Assembly (NCBI RefSeq): GCF_002214545.1
Contig: NZ_CP015105.1
Span: 992,001-1,056,000 of the forward strand
Reading direction: 5' to 3'
Length of the DNA: 64,000 nucleotides
Source of the DNA: Thermococcus thioreducens
Lineage (GTDB): Archaea; Methanobacteriota_B; Thermococci; Thermococcales; Thermococcaceae
This document shows, one piece after another, positions 17,012 through 25,989 of the stretch; the first letter of the stretch is position 1, and each line of letters opens with the position of its first letter. The notes beneath the pieces were generated by a model. It ran no database searches and was not told the origin of the DNA. It was given only the letters and a program-made list of their open reading frames with translations. The position numbers and the translations under genes were made by a program.

Positions 17012-18301
17012 ATGACCCAGCTTGAGGAGGCCAAACGCGGGGTAATCACGGAGGAGATGAAGTTCATCGCCGAGAGGGAAAGCATAGACCCCGAAAAGCT
17101 CAGGAGGAGCGTGGCCAAAGGACACACCGTCATCTTCCGCAACGTCCGCCACGACTGGGTGAAGCCCGTCGCGGTCGGCGACGTCGTTCGTGTGAAGGTG
17201 AACGCCAACATAGGCACCTCCCGTGACATCGTCGACCTCAAGGCCGAGATAGAGAAGGCTAAGGTGGCCATAAGATACGGCGCTGACACGATAATGGACC
17301 TCTCCACCGGCGGTGACCTCGACTCCATAAGGAAGGCCATAATGCACGCCGTTGACGTCCCCATCGGAACGGTGCCGATTTACCAGGCCGCCGAGGAGAT
17401 GCTGGCCAAGGGGAAGGCCATCATCGAGATGAGCGAGGACGACATGTGGAAAGCTGTTGAGAAGCACTTCAAGGACGGCGTTGATTACACGACCATTCAC
17501 GTTGGAGTAACCAGGGAAGTCGTCGAGAAGATGACGAGGGTAAAGAGAGTTGTCGGCATGATCTCGCGCGGAGGAACATTTTTGGCGGCATGGATACTCC
17601 ACTGGGGCGAGGAGAACCCCTTCTACAGGGACTACGACTACCTTCTCGAGCTGGCCAAAGAGTACGACATCGTTCTCAGCCTCGGCGACGGGTTAAGACC
17701 GGGTGGACTTCCAGATGCCGGCGATGAGCTTCAAATAGCGGAACTCTACACCCTCGGGAGGCTCGTGAAGCGCGCGAGGGAAGCGGGCGTCCAGACGATG
17801 GTCGAGGGGCCGGGCCACGTCCCGATTGACCAGATACCGATGCAGATAAAGCTCGCCAAGGTTGCAACAGACAACGCGCCCTTTTACGTCCTCGGCCCGC
17901 TCGTCACGGACATCTTCCCGGGCTACGATCACATAAGCGCGGCCATAGGCGGGGCGATAGCGGCCATGAACGGCGCAGACTTCCTCTGCTACGTAACGCC
18001 GGCGGAGCACCTCGGACTGCCAACGGTGGAGCACGTGAGGGAGGGCGTGATTGCAGCAAAGATAGCGGCCCACGCCGTCAATTTGACCCGCTTCGAGGCG
18101 GACTTCAGGAAGGACTACCTCATGAGCGTCGCGAGGGGCAGGCTCGACTGGGCAAAGCAGTTCGAGCTGAGCGGGGACAGGGACAGGTTCATTGAGATAA
18201 GGAAGGAGAGGCCTACAAAGACCGAGGCATGCTCGATGTGCGGTGACCTCTGCGCGATAAAGCTCATCAACGACATGCTGAGGAAGGGTGAGGCCGAGTG
18301 A
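17012..18301 (+). CDS. thiC: Phosphomethylpyrimidine synthase ThiC
   Basis: Radical SAM enzyme converting aminoimidazole ribotide (AIR) to HMP phosphate. Family blocks include GADTIMDLSTGGDLDSIR, GLRPGGLPDAGDELQ and MVEGPGHVPIDQIPMQIKLA. The C-terminal cluster motif reads CSMCGDLC, that is CX2CX3C, one residue shorter than the CX2CX4C usual in bacteria. ATG 17012 is preferred (TATA ~28 bases upstream, near-leaderless); GTG 17003 and ATG 17006 are alternatives. The stop overlaps purC, so thiamine and purine synthesis are coupled in one transcript at their shared AIR branch. Confidence 0.97.
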   Translation: MTQLEEAKRGVITEEMKFIAERESIDPEKLRRSVAKGHTVIFRNVRHDWVKPVAVGDVVRVKVNANIGTSRDIVDLKAEIEKAKVAIRYGADTIMDLSTGGDLDSIRKAIMHAVDVPIGTVPIYQAAEEMLAKGKAIIEMSEDDMWKAVEKHFKDGVDYTTIHVGVTREVVEKMTRVKRVVGMISRGGTFLAAWILHWGEENPFYRDYDYLLELAKEYDIVLSLGDGLRPGGLPDAGDELQIAELYTLGRLVKRAREAGVQTMVEGPGHVPIDQIPMQIKLAKVATDNAPFYVLGPLVTDIFPGYDHISAAIGGAIAAMNGADFLCYVTPAEHLGLPTVEHVREGVIAAKIAAHAVNLTRFEADFRKDYLMSVARGRLDWAKQFELSGDRDRFIEIRKERPTKTEACSMCGDLCAIKLINDMLRKGEAE

Positions 18302-18957
18302 GGCTCATCTACCGCGGCAAAACGAAGGACGTTTACGAGGATGGCCCGTATCTAGTCTTTTACTTCAAGGACTCCCTGCTGGGCGAAGACGGCAGAGAGG
18401 ACACGGGTGGCAACGAGGTGATAGGCGAGAGACCGGGCAAGGGGAGTGCAGTTCTCGGGCAGACGGAGTTCTTCTTCAGCCTGCTGGAAAGGAACGGGAT
18501 AAGGACCCACTTCGTCGAGCGGATTGACGAGAGAAGGGCACGCTTTCTGAAGGCAGAGAGGATTCCGCTGGAGACTATATACCGCTTTAAGGCTTACGGA
18601 AGCTTTCTCAGGAGATACAGATGCTGGGTGAAGTCCCTCCAAGAGCTGGGAATAGTTGAGTTCACCCTCAAGGACGACTCGCTCGGCGACCCACTCATAA
18701 CCGAAGAAGCAATATTACAGCTAGGTATAGCGAGCGAAGGGGAGCTGGAGAAAATGAAGGAGGTAACGAAAAGGGTCGCCGAAATCCTGGCGGAGTTCTT
18801 CTCCGCAAAGGGGCTTGAGCTAATAGACTTCAAGCTGGAGTTCGGCAGGCTGAACGGGGGGCTAATCATCATCGATGAGCTTAGCGGGGACACGATGCGC
18901 GTTATGAAGGGTGGAAGGCTTTTGAGCCAGGAAGAGCTCCTGGAGGTGGTAGAATGA
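18298..18957 (+). CDS. purC: SAICAR synthetase
   Basis: Joins CAIR and aspartate in purine synthesis. The N-terminus MRLIYRGKTKDVYEDGPYLV is the family start. The middle has KAYGSFLRRY and the C-terminal region has ELIDFKLEFGR and IIIDELSGDTMRVM. The 219 residues match the short archaeal type. The GTG start overlaps the thiC stop (GTGA) and follows GGTGAG. Its stop overlaps the purP start (ATGA). Confidence 0.96.
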   Translation: MRLIYRGKTKDVYEDGPYLVFYFKDSLLGEDGREDTGGNEVIGERPGKGSAVLGQTEFFFSLLERNGIRTHFVERIDERRARFLKAERIPLETIYRFKAYGSFLRRYRCWVKSLQELGIVEFTLKDDSLGDPLITEEAILQLGIASEGELEKMKEVTKRVAEILAEFFSAKGLELIDFKLEFGRLNGGLIIIDELSGDTMRVMKGGRLLSQEELLEVVE

Positions 18958-19886
18958 TAATCTCCACCATAGCTTCCCATTCCTCACTTCAGATACTCCT
19001 AGGGGTAAAGAGAGAGGGTTTCAGAACGAGGCTCTACGTCAAACCGGGCAGAAAGGCTTTCTATTCCTCTATCCCGCCTGTCGATGAAATCGTCGTAACG
19101 GAAAACATGAGGGAAGTACTCGGTGATGACGGCATCATCGTACCCCACGGCTCTTTCGTGGCATACCTTGGCATAGAGGCCATCGAGAAAGCAAAGGCTA
19201 AGTTCTTCGGCAACAAGCGTTTCCTCAAGTGGGAAACCAGCTTTGAACTGCAGGATAAGGCCCTCGACGAGGCAGGGATTCCGAGGGTTGAAGTAGTTGA
19301 ACCAGAAGAGGCTAAGCCAGACGAGCTTTACTTTGTCCGCCTTGAGGGGCCGAGGGGCGGAAGCGGGCACTTCTTGGCTTACGGTTATGAACTGGAGGAG
19401 AAGATCAAAGGCCTGAGCGAACCCTACAGGATTGAACGCTTCACAGACGGCGTTTACCTCTACGTTCACTTCTTCTATTCGCCGATTTTAAACCGTTTGG
19501 AGCTCTTTGGCGTTGATGAGCGCCTGGTCATCGCGGACGCAAACAAGAGGCGGCCCTTCAGGACCCTCCCTTACACCATAGCAGGAAACAAGGCCGTAGC
19601 GCTGAGAGAGTCGCTCATTCCAGTGCTCTACGATTACGGATTGGCCTTCGTCGAGGCCATGGAGGAGCTTGAACCTCCCGGCATCGTAGGTCCCTTCGCC
19701 CTCCACTTCGCCTACGACGGAAACTTCAAGGCGATAGGCTTTGCCTCGCGGATAGACGGTGGCTCGAACGCGCTCCACTGGTACGGACGGCTCTACTGGG
19801 ACGAGCCCATGAGCGTGGGCAGGAGGATAGCGCGCGAGATTAAGCTTGCCCTCGAGAAGGACCGCCTTAAGGAGGTGGTTACGTGA
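18954..19886 (+). CDS. purP: FAICAR synthetase PurP (formate-dependent)
   Basis: Archaeal ATP-grasp enzyme that formylates AICAR using formate and ATP, replacing the folate-dependent PurH domain. Typical features are the N-terminal IASHSSLQILLGVKREGF, IVPHGSFVAYLG, RLEGPRGGSGHF in the grasp region, and the C-terminal FASRIDGGSNALHWYG. Length 310 is a little short of the ~335-360 of some homologues but complete in its motifs. It overlaps both neighbours by 4 bases. Confidence 0.95.
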   Translation: MIISTIASHSSLQILLGVKREGFRTRLYVKPGRKAFYSSIPPVDEIVVTENMREVLGDDGIIVPHGSFVAYLGIEAIEKAKAKFFGNKRFLKWETSFELQDKALDEAGIPRVEVVEPEEAKPDELYFVRLEGPRGGSGHFLAYGYELEEKIKGLSEPYRIERFTDGVYLYVHFFYSPILNRLELFGVDERLVIADANKRRPFRTLPYTIAGNKAVALRESLIPVLYDYGLAFVEAMEELEPPGIVGPFALHFAYDGNFKAIGFASRIDGGSNALHWYGRLYWDEPMSVGRRIAREIKLALEKDRLKEVVT

Positions 19887-20470
19887 CCTACACGGGTAGA
19901 ACTCTGGGAATCGGCCTGATGAACGGCAAACCCTTCGCCTTCTACCTTCTCTGCTCCCGCTCCTTCCCGAAGAGAAAGGTCATCGTTAAAGGAAGGGCAG
20001 TTTACATCGAGAACTTAACAGAGACGGACAACCCCTACGTGAGCTACCCAGTCGTGAGGCTCCTCGATGAGTACACCGTAGTCACCAACGGCCTCCAGAC
20101 GGACTTTATTGCTCAAACCCTTGAGTGGGAGAGCCCCAGGAAGGCTCTAATCCACGTCCTCGATGCCCTCGACTACGAAAGGGACAATTACAGCACGCCG
20201 AGAATAGCGGGTATAATCGGGACCGATAGCAGGGGCTGGCTTGGCTTCGCCGGCAGGGACGAGTTCTGGGTGAAGACTCTGGGACTCAAAGATGGAAAGG
20301 CCTTCGTAACGGCAACATACGATCTCGGCCTTGTCGAGCTCGATTTCCCGGTCTTTGGGAGTGCAGAGGAGCTTGCCGAGAAGGCTATGGAGTTGCCCTT
20401 CGAGAACAGGGTGCTCGCGATTGGTGTGGTTAGTGAGGGTAGTAAGTGGAAAGTGAGGGCCTTTCCCTAA
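19883..20470 (+). CDS. purO: Archaeal IMP cyclohydrolase
   Basis: Closes the ring of FAICAR to IMP, the last step of the pathway. The N-terminus TYTGRTLGIGLMNGKPFAFY and the segment PRIAGIIGTDSRGWLGFAGR match the archaeal PurO family, which is unrelated to bacterial PurH. GTG 19883 overlaps the purP stop. It ends the thiC-purC-purP-purO transcript. Confidence 0.95.
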   Translation: MTYTGRTLGIGLMNGKPFAFYLLCSRSFPKRKVIVKGRAVYIENLTETDNPYVSYPVVRLLDEYTVVTNGLQTDFIAQTLEWESPRKALIHVLDALDYERDNYSTPRIAGIIGTDSRGWLGFAGRDEFWVKTLGLKDGKAFVTATYDLGLVELDFPVFGSAEELAEKAMELPFENRVLAIGVVSEGSKWKVRAFP

Positions 20471-20512
20471 ACATTTTTATGCCCTTCGTCGAACGTTAAG
20501 ATGGTGGTTTTC

Positions 20513-21973
20513 ATGGAAGACCCCTACGCATGGATGGAAAACCTCGAAGATGAGCGGGTTATCAGGCTCGTTGAGGAGGAGAACAAACGCTTCAGGGAGT
20601 TCATTGGGGAGCTGAGTGACGAACTGTTCCCGGGGGTATGGGAGTACTATTCGATGCCAACCCTCTACGGTGCGAAGCTCACCGAGAAGGGCATCATAGC
20701 AATGTACAAGGAGAGGGAAAGACAGCTTATTAGATGGCTCGGTGGCGATGTCATAGTCGATTCCAAGGCCCTTGAGGAGGAGCTCAACGACGAGGTTCTG
20801 CTCCAGGGCTTCACCGCCGACGGGAAGGGGAGGTTTTTGGCTTACAGTTTTTCAATAGGCGGCGCCGACGAGGGCATAACCCGAATCATAGACCTCGAAA
20901 CCAGGAAGCTCATCGACGAGATTAGGCCCTCGGTCTGGAACGTGACCTTCCTCGGGGACGGCTACTACTTTTCCCGCTTCTACCGGCACGGGGAGACGCC
21001 CGATGGGGTTAAGGCCCCAGCGGTGAGGCTCTTCTGGAAGGACGGCAGTGGGGAGAGAATGGTCTTCGGCAAGGGTCTCGGCTCCGGCTACTTCATCTCG
21101 CTGAGGAAGAGCACCGACGGAAAGACTGCGATGGTAACGGTGACCTTCGGCTGGAACAGGGCGGAGATATACGTCGGGCCGATTGAGGAGCCGGGAATGT
21201 GGAAGAAGGCCTATTCGGCGGAGGTTCCGGCGGAGCCGATTGACGTGATCGATGGAAAGCTCTACGTCCTCACGAGGGAAGGAAAGGGCCTCGGAAAGGT
21301 AATAACGGTGGAAGACGGCGAAGTTACCGAGATCATCCCTGAAGGGAAATTCCCGCTGGAGTGGGCGGTTATCGTGGACGGAAAAATTCTCGCCGGCAGG
21401 CTCGTCCATGCCAGCCACAGGCTTGAGGTCTATTCCCTTGAAGGGAACAAGCTTGATGAGGTGACCTTTGACCTTCCGGGAAGTGTTTATCCACTCGACA
21501 CCGACGGGAAGAGAGCTTTACTCCGCTACGAGAGCTTCACGGTTCCGTACAGGCTCTACGGGTTCGATGGGAAGTTCAACCTCATAGAGGGGCAAGAAGT
21601 TCAGGGGGACTTCATGGTCAAGGAGGACTTTGCCGTCTCCAAAGACGGGACGAGGGTTCACTACTTCCTCGTTAAGGGAACCAGAGATGAGAAGAAGGCG
21701 TGGGTCTTCGGCTACGGCGGCTTCAACATAGCCCTGACCCCGAGGTTCTTCCCGCAGGCGATACCCTTCATAAAGCGCGGCGGAACCTTCGCCATGGCCA
21801 ACCTCCGTGGTGGTTCCGAGTACGGTGAGGAGTGGCACCGCGCCGGAATGAGGGAGAACAAACAGAACGTCTTCGATGACTTCATAGCCGTGCTCGAGAA
21901 GCTGAAGGGGGAGGGTTATAAGGTCTCCGCCTGGGGAAGGAGCAGCTGCAGATTGTTGATCTACACTAAATAA
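20513..21973 (+). pseudogene. Prolyl oligopeptidase, N-terminal part, broken at the catalytic serine
   Basis: Serine peptidase of family S9 that cuts after proline. This part has the N-terminal MEDPYAWMENLEDERV, the beta-propeller and the start of the hydrolase domain (VFGYGGFNIALTPRF, ANLRGGSEYGEEWHRAGM). Homology stops at SAWGRS, where the serine (codon 21941-21943) is the catalytic residue of the GRSNGG motif; the next codons are foreign and reach a stop at 21973. The remaining 55 C-terminal codons are found at 25032-25199. About 80 residues, including the catalytic aspartate region, are lost compared with the usual ~616. ATG 20513 follows GGTGG; ATG 20501 is an alternative. Confidence 0.9.
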
Positions 21974-23333
21974 TCTTTTTTGCCCAGGGGATCATGAGGA
22001 AGAAAATTATGGCGATGAGTGCTGAGACCACATTGCTCATTCCTAAGCCCCAAAACAAACCTGCAGATGAGTTGAAAATAATATATCCAAAAAGATATGT
22101 TAGTGGCAATCTAAGGCCCCAAAGCCTTATCATTCTAAGCACCATGGACTCCCTTGTGTGTCCAGAATACTTGAAGACGTTGTTCACTATCAAGAATATC
22201 CCCGTAAAGAAAGGCACTGAGAGAATTAAAGGGATGACATTCTTACTCTCCATCAAGACCTGAACGTCGCTTACAAATACTCTTACAATATACTCTCTTG
22301 AAACAGCTAATGATAGAGCTACAATACTAGAAACCGCAAAATTCAACACCATGGCCCTTCTTGCTATTTTTTCTGCTCTTTCATATTTTTCAGCCCCAAT
22401 ATTTTGGGAGATCATTATACCTGTGCCACTTGCTATTCCAACGGTAAAACTCTCTAAGAGCTTCACCATTCTCATAATGATCAAATAAGCTGCGTATGTT
22501 GCTATCCCAAATCCATAGATCAATCTAATCATGATGATTGTTGTTATGTCATTTACCAATGAACCAAAGGCAAGGGGTATACCCTTTCTCAGGATTTTCC
22601 CATAGAATCTCAAATCAGGTTTTATGTCCTGAGCTTTTACTGGTATCCCCATTTCCCCAGAGAAAACAATATAAAGGGAGATTATACAGACGATTACATC
22701 CGCTGTAACAGTTGAGAGAGCGGCACCCCTAACGCCCAGGCGTGGAAGGCTGAACAGGCCAAAAATCATTACTGGATCAAGAATCATGTTGATCGCAATT
22801 GCTAAGATGCTGAGCTTCATAACGAGTTTGGTTCTCCCGAATGCTTTTATTACAGACAAACTTGCCGCAAACAAAAAAGAGAAGGGAATCCCAACATAGA
22901 GTATTAGAAGATAATCCCTAACATACGAATAAGCAGAGGGAGGGATCCTCATGAACTCCAGGGCGTAAGGGATTATAAGTATCCCCAAGACTGAGGTGAT
23001 AATAGAAGAAATCAGCATAAAAGAATAGACCGCACCAATTAATTTTCTGTACTTTTTATATTCCCCCGCTCCAACGTATTGTCCAATGAATATTGCACCC
23101 ACTGCTGAAAACTCCAGGCCAACGTGCATTAAGGTCGTTACTAACGGCAGTGCAGTTCCAGGTGTGGAGAGAGCGACTTTTCCAAAAAATCCGAGCCAAA
23201 AAGTATCGACTAAGTTATAAAGCTGCTGAATCAATGTTGAAAAAACTAGAGGCAAAGAAAGTTTAAGGATAGTTCTTGTTATATCACCACTAAGTATCTC
23301 CTGTCTAATTTCCTGGATTTTGTTGTGCTGCAT
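21966..23333 (-). CDS. MATE-family efflux transporter
   Basis: A protein of ~455 residues with twelve membrane segments in two homologous halves. It has the MATE signature LSLPLVFSTLIQQLYNLVDTFWLG near the N-terminus and VNDITTIIMIRLIYGFG at the start of the second half. MATE proteins export small molecules using sodium or proton gradients. Here it is the last gene of a three-gene set with a radical SAM protein and a short peptide, so it may export the modified peptide. ATG 23333 follows GGTGAG. It is AT-rich unlike the host genes around it and overlaps the broken peptidase 3' end. Confidence 0.93.
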   Translation of the reverse strand: MQHNKIQEIRQEILSGDITRTILKLSLPLVFSTLIQQLYNLVDTFWLGFFGKVALSTPGTALPLVTTLMHVGLEFSAVGAIFIGQYVGAGEYKKYRKLIGAVYSFMLISSIITSVLGILIIPYALEFMRIPPSAYSYVRDYLLILYVGIPFSFLFAASLSVIKAFGRTKLVMKLSILAIAINMILDPVMIFGLFSLPRLGVRGAALSTVTADVIVCIISLYIVFSGEMGIPVKAQDIKPDLRFYGKILRKGIPLAFGSLVNDITTIIMIRLIYGFGIATYAAYLIIMRMVKLLESFTVGIASGTGIMISQNIGAEKYERAEKIARRAMVLNFAVSSIVALSLAVSREYIVRVFVSDVQVLMESKNVIPLILSVPFFTGIFLIVNNVFKYSGHTRESMVLRMIRLWGLRLPLTYLFGYIIFNSSAGLFWGLGMSNVVSALIAIIFFLMIPWAKKII

Positions 23334-23373
23334 TTTTCTCACCAAAGGGGAAAATCAACACAGAGTATTCTGG

Positions 23374-24501
23374 CTAAGTTAAGTATTCCTCTATCAACTC
23401 CCTGCTTTTCCTTGGCAAATGGGGCAATATCTCCCTATCAAAGAACTCCATCATCTTGCAGGTAACAGGATCCACTTCAATGAGTTTTCCTGTTTCTAAA
23501 AATGCATTCGCTCTGCAACCAGCACCACATATTTTTACATACCTACAACTTAAGCATTTTTTGATGTCTCTTATCCGTATTCTCAGCACTCTTTCACTAC
23601 CCTGATCCGGGCTCTCCAGAATATCCCTCAGGGGTCTCTCTCTAATATTTCCTATACTAAATGGCAAACTTGGGCAAAGCGTTACAGAACCATCTGTTCT
23701 AATTGTTACTGAGGGTAAATAGCTGCATGGATGGGACTCTAGGTCAAAACTATAGATTCTATCTTTGATTTTGTCAGGATATAGTAGGCTCTCCCTAAAT
23801 ATTGAGAATATTGCAAGTTTGAACGGGGGTCTCTCGTCAATGTAACGTAAGATTAATCTTTTTAAAACTGGTGCCATATCGGACCAAGAGGGTCTAAGTG
23901 CATCCATCGCGGAGATATATCTTCCTCTGATGATTGGGAGATCAATTGACCAACCGGAAATTGCCTCATGTTGCTCGATCCATTCATACATTTTTTCAAG
24001 TTCGTGGAGATTTTCAGTTGTTATCATAGTATTTATGTGTACTGGTATATCCGTCATTTTACCAATAAAGTCAATATTCCGTACGATAACTTTTGCATCC
24101 ACTCCTCTAACTTTTTTATTTGCATCAAAACCGTCCAGGGAAACTCTTAATTCTAGAAGTTTTGGAATATTTCCTAATTTTCCTACTGTTTGTTCGTCGA
24201 GAAGAGTTCCATTAGTTATAATTGTTTTCCAGAAATTCTCTGAAGTTTCACTGCTAAGTATTTCCAAGAAATCCGGTCTCATAAATGCTTCTCCTCCAGA
24301 AAAAGTCAGAAACTTAACTCCAACTCCTGCCAACTGATCCATCCAATCCAAGATTTCATCTTTTGAGGGATCTCCATCAGGCAATTGGACGTAAGGATCC
24401 TCATAATAAAAGCAGTACATACATTTCAAATTACATTTATTAGTGACATCTATATGGGCTGAAATCGGTTCAAGATAAAAGCGGCCATTGATATATTTCA
24501 T
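23374..24501 (-). CDS. Radical SAM/SPASM protein, probable peptide maturase
   Basis: A 375-residue radical SAM enzyme. The cluster motif CNLKCMYC has C23, C27 and C30, followed by FLTFSGGEAFMRPDFLEI (the GGE SAM-binding motif). The C-terminal ~110 residues contain the SPASM-type cysteines for extra Fe-S clusters: HPCSY, TLCPS, KKCLSCRYVKICGAGC and VTCKMMEFFD. SPASM enzymes next to short peptides usually form cross-links or epimerise residues. No separate RRE domain (peptide-binding) gene is seen, but the N-terminal ~15 residues are short, so leader binding is unclear. GGGGTGAT precedes ATG 24501. AT-rich. Confidence 0.93.
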   Translation of the reverse strand: MKYINGRFYLEPISAHIDVTNKCNLKCMYCFYYEDPYVQLPDGDPSKDEILDWMDQLAGVGVKFLTFSGGEAFMRPDFLEILSSETSENFWKTIITNGTLLDEQTVGKLGNIPKLLELRVSLDGFDANKKVRGVDAKVIVRNIDFIGKMTDIPVHINTMITTENLHELEKMYEWIEQHEAISGWSIDLPIIRGRYISAMDALRPSWSDMAPVLKRLILRYIDERPPFKLAIFSIFRESLLYPDKIKDRIYSFDLESHPCSYLPSVTIRTDGSVTLCPSLPFSIGNIRERPLRDILESPDQGSERVLRIRIRDIKKCLSCRYVKICGAGCRANAFLETGKLIEVDPVTCKMMEFFDREILPHLPRKSRELIEEYLT

Positions 24502-24576
24502 TTAATCACCCCTACTCCCTTTGATTACGCAATGCTAAACATTGTTAGATGATCAAATCAAAATAAATTATTAAAA

Positions 24577-24723
24577 TCAGGACTCCATTAAAAACGGGTC
24601 TGCATTGTTGTGATTTGCAAGATGTCCTTTCAGAGTCACTCCAACGAATTTTCCTTCGTCGACTTCACTCCATGCCTGTGCCAATCTTCTTTCAAATCGT
24701 TGTATCTTGTAATTTTCCTCCAT
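24577..24723 (-). CDS. Small peptide (48 aa), candidate RiPP precursor
   Basis: A short frame directly upstream of, and in line with, the radical SAM gene (75 bases apart). It starts MEENYKIQRFERRLAQAW, continues SEVDEGKFVGVTLKGHLANH and ends NNADPFLMES. GGTGATG is 6 bases before the ATG, and A/T-rich TATA-like sequence lies at ~24755-24766. The first half is a charged helix like RiPP leader peptides. The second half has glycine, histidine, asparagine and an aromatic residue near the end, as in core peptides. It has no cysteine, so thioether links are excluded. The role is inferred from position and size. Confidence 0.7.
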   Translation of the reverse strand: MEENYKIQRFERRLAQAWSEVDEGKFVGVTLKGHLANHNNADPFLMES

Positions 24724-25031
24724 AGAGCCATCACCACTATTTATCATTAGAATTTAAGATTTAAATTTTTTGTTATCATTAAGTTATTAACCAAAAGTTA
24801 TCAACACTATCATGAGAAATAGTTCAAACTAATCTTTAGGGCTACGAACTAAGATGAATTAAGAGACTGTGGAGAGTTCGGGAAATCTCTTCATAAAACC
24901 AAAATACGAGAGGAGAGCATATTAACAGAGCCTGAAGGAGTGTGCAATCCAGTAAAACGAAAACGAAAGTTGTCTGATTTTCATGAGGGATTAAGACCCT
25001 GTTTTGAACTTCTCTGGATTCCTGTTGGAAT
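24724..25031. other. Gene-free AT-rich tract up to the right insertion junction
   Basis: The left part holds the promoter of the peptide gene. From ~24870 to 25031 the sequence has only short open stretches and no gene I can support. One plus-strand frame (from the codons reading VKRKRKLSDFHEGLRP) runs without a start into the peptidase remnant. It may be debris from whatever brought the cassette in. No inverted repeat matching the left junction is visible. Confidence 0.5.
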
Positions 25032-25199
25032 GACTGCGTTCACCCCGCCCACGCCCTCAAGTTCTTCATGAAGCTGAAGGAGGTAGGTGCCCCCGTCTAT
25101 CTCCGCGTCGAGACTAAGAGCGGCCACATGGGCGCCTCACCAGAAACGAGGGCGAGGGAGCTGACGGATTTGCTGGCGTTTGTCATCAAGACCCTCTAA
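25032..25199 (+). pseudogene. Prolyl oligopeptidase, C-terminal remnant (55 codons)
   Basis: Reads DCVHPAHALKFFMKLKEVG, then APVYLRVETKSGHMGAS, ending DLLAFVIKTL and TAA. This is the end of family S9 prolyl oligopeptidases; the catalytic histidine is in SGHMGA, and VHPAHALKFF normally follows the catalytic DDR. It has no start codon or ribosome binding site, so it cannot be expressed alone. Host-like GC-rich codons resume exactly here, marking the right edge of the inserted cassette. Confidence 0.9.
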
Positions 25200-25284
25200 T
25201 TTCACCCATGTCTTTTCATTTTGTCCGGGAAGCTCGAAAAGTTCTTATATCTAGGAATGAGAGTAATAGATTAGGGGCGGAATC

Positions 25285-25989
25285 ATGTACGGCAAACGAA
25301 TATCAACGGGCATCCGGGGACTCGATGTCATGCTCAGGGGCGGTTTAATTCCCGGAAGGACGTACCTGGTAAAAGGTGCTCCGGGAACCGGTAAAACCAC
25401 GCTCGCAATGCACTTTGCAATGGCAGGAATAGCCAATGGCGAGGACGTTCTGTATGTGACCCTTGAAGAGCCCTCCGAAAACCTGCGGGCAGACATGGCC
25501 AAGATGGGTTTTAGAATCAATGACAGCAGGTTCACCCTGATAGACGCCACCCCCACCTCCGAGCGGTACGTTCTGGTCGAGGACTTCTTCGAGTCCTTTG
25601 CCGGAAGTATGGAGAAGATGACGGCGGCAATAAAAGAGAAACTCAGAGAGAGGCGCTATACGCGCATCGTCCTGGATCCAATAACCATGCTAAAGCTCAC
25701 GTCCCCCCAGGAGATGGAATACAGGAAGGCATTTCTGAGCTTCGTGAAGAGTATGGCCAAAATGGGGGCAACCGTCCTGATGACCTCGGAGCTCCAGAAG
25801 ACAGACATCGAGGAGTACCTCGTCAGCGGGGTTATAGAGCTGAGAATGTTTGACATCCAGGGGACGCTTTACCGGGGGTTGAAGATACTAAAGTTCCGAG
25901 GGAGTAGCTTTGACCACAGTATGCGCCCCTACGAGATAACCGACAGGGGGATAGTTGTCCACCACGACCGCGTCATTTCACTGCCCTGA
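25285..25989 (+). CDS. KaiC/RadA-like RecA-superfamily ATPase (234 aa)
   Basis: Single-domain KaiC-like protein. The start is STGIRGLDVMLRGGLIPG, Walker A GAPGTGKTT lies at residues 31-39, and Walker B is RIVLDPITML. These archaeal proteins are thought to act in signalling or regulation; some interact with archaellum or stress systems. The TATA-like TTCTTATATC (~25240) and AGGGGCGG before ATG 25285 give an independent transcript. The 3' end overlaps convergent lhr by 12 bases. Confidence 0.92.
   Translation: MYGKRISTGIRGLDVMLRGGLIPGRTYLVKGAPGTGKTTLAMHFAMAGIANGEDVLYVTLEEPSENLRADMAKMGFRINDSRFTLIDATPTSERYVLVEDFFESFAGSMEKMTAAIKEKLRERRYTRIVLDPITMLKLTSPQEMEYRKAFLSFVKSMAKMGATVLMTSELQKTDIEEYLVSGVIELRMFDIQGTLYRGLKILKFRGSSFDHSMRPYEITDRGIVVHHDRVISLP

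Noticed and set aside
21944-25031. Insertion sequence carrying the radical SAM cassette
   Set aside because: No transposase, terminal inverted repeats or target-site duplication could be seen at the junctions, and host codons are missing, so recombination or replacement is more likely.
25003-25033. A stretch ending CCTGTTGGAATGAC that looks like a degenerate Thermococcales CRISPR repeat
   Set aside because: Only about 18 of 30 positions fit a repeat I remember, there is a single copy and no spacers or cas genes nearby.
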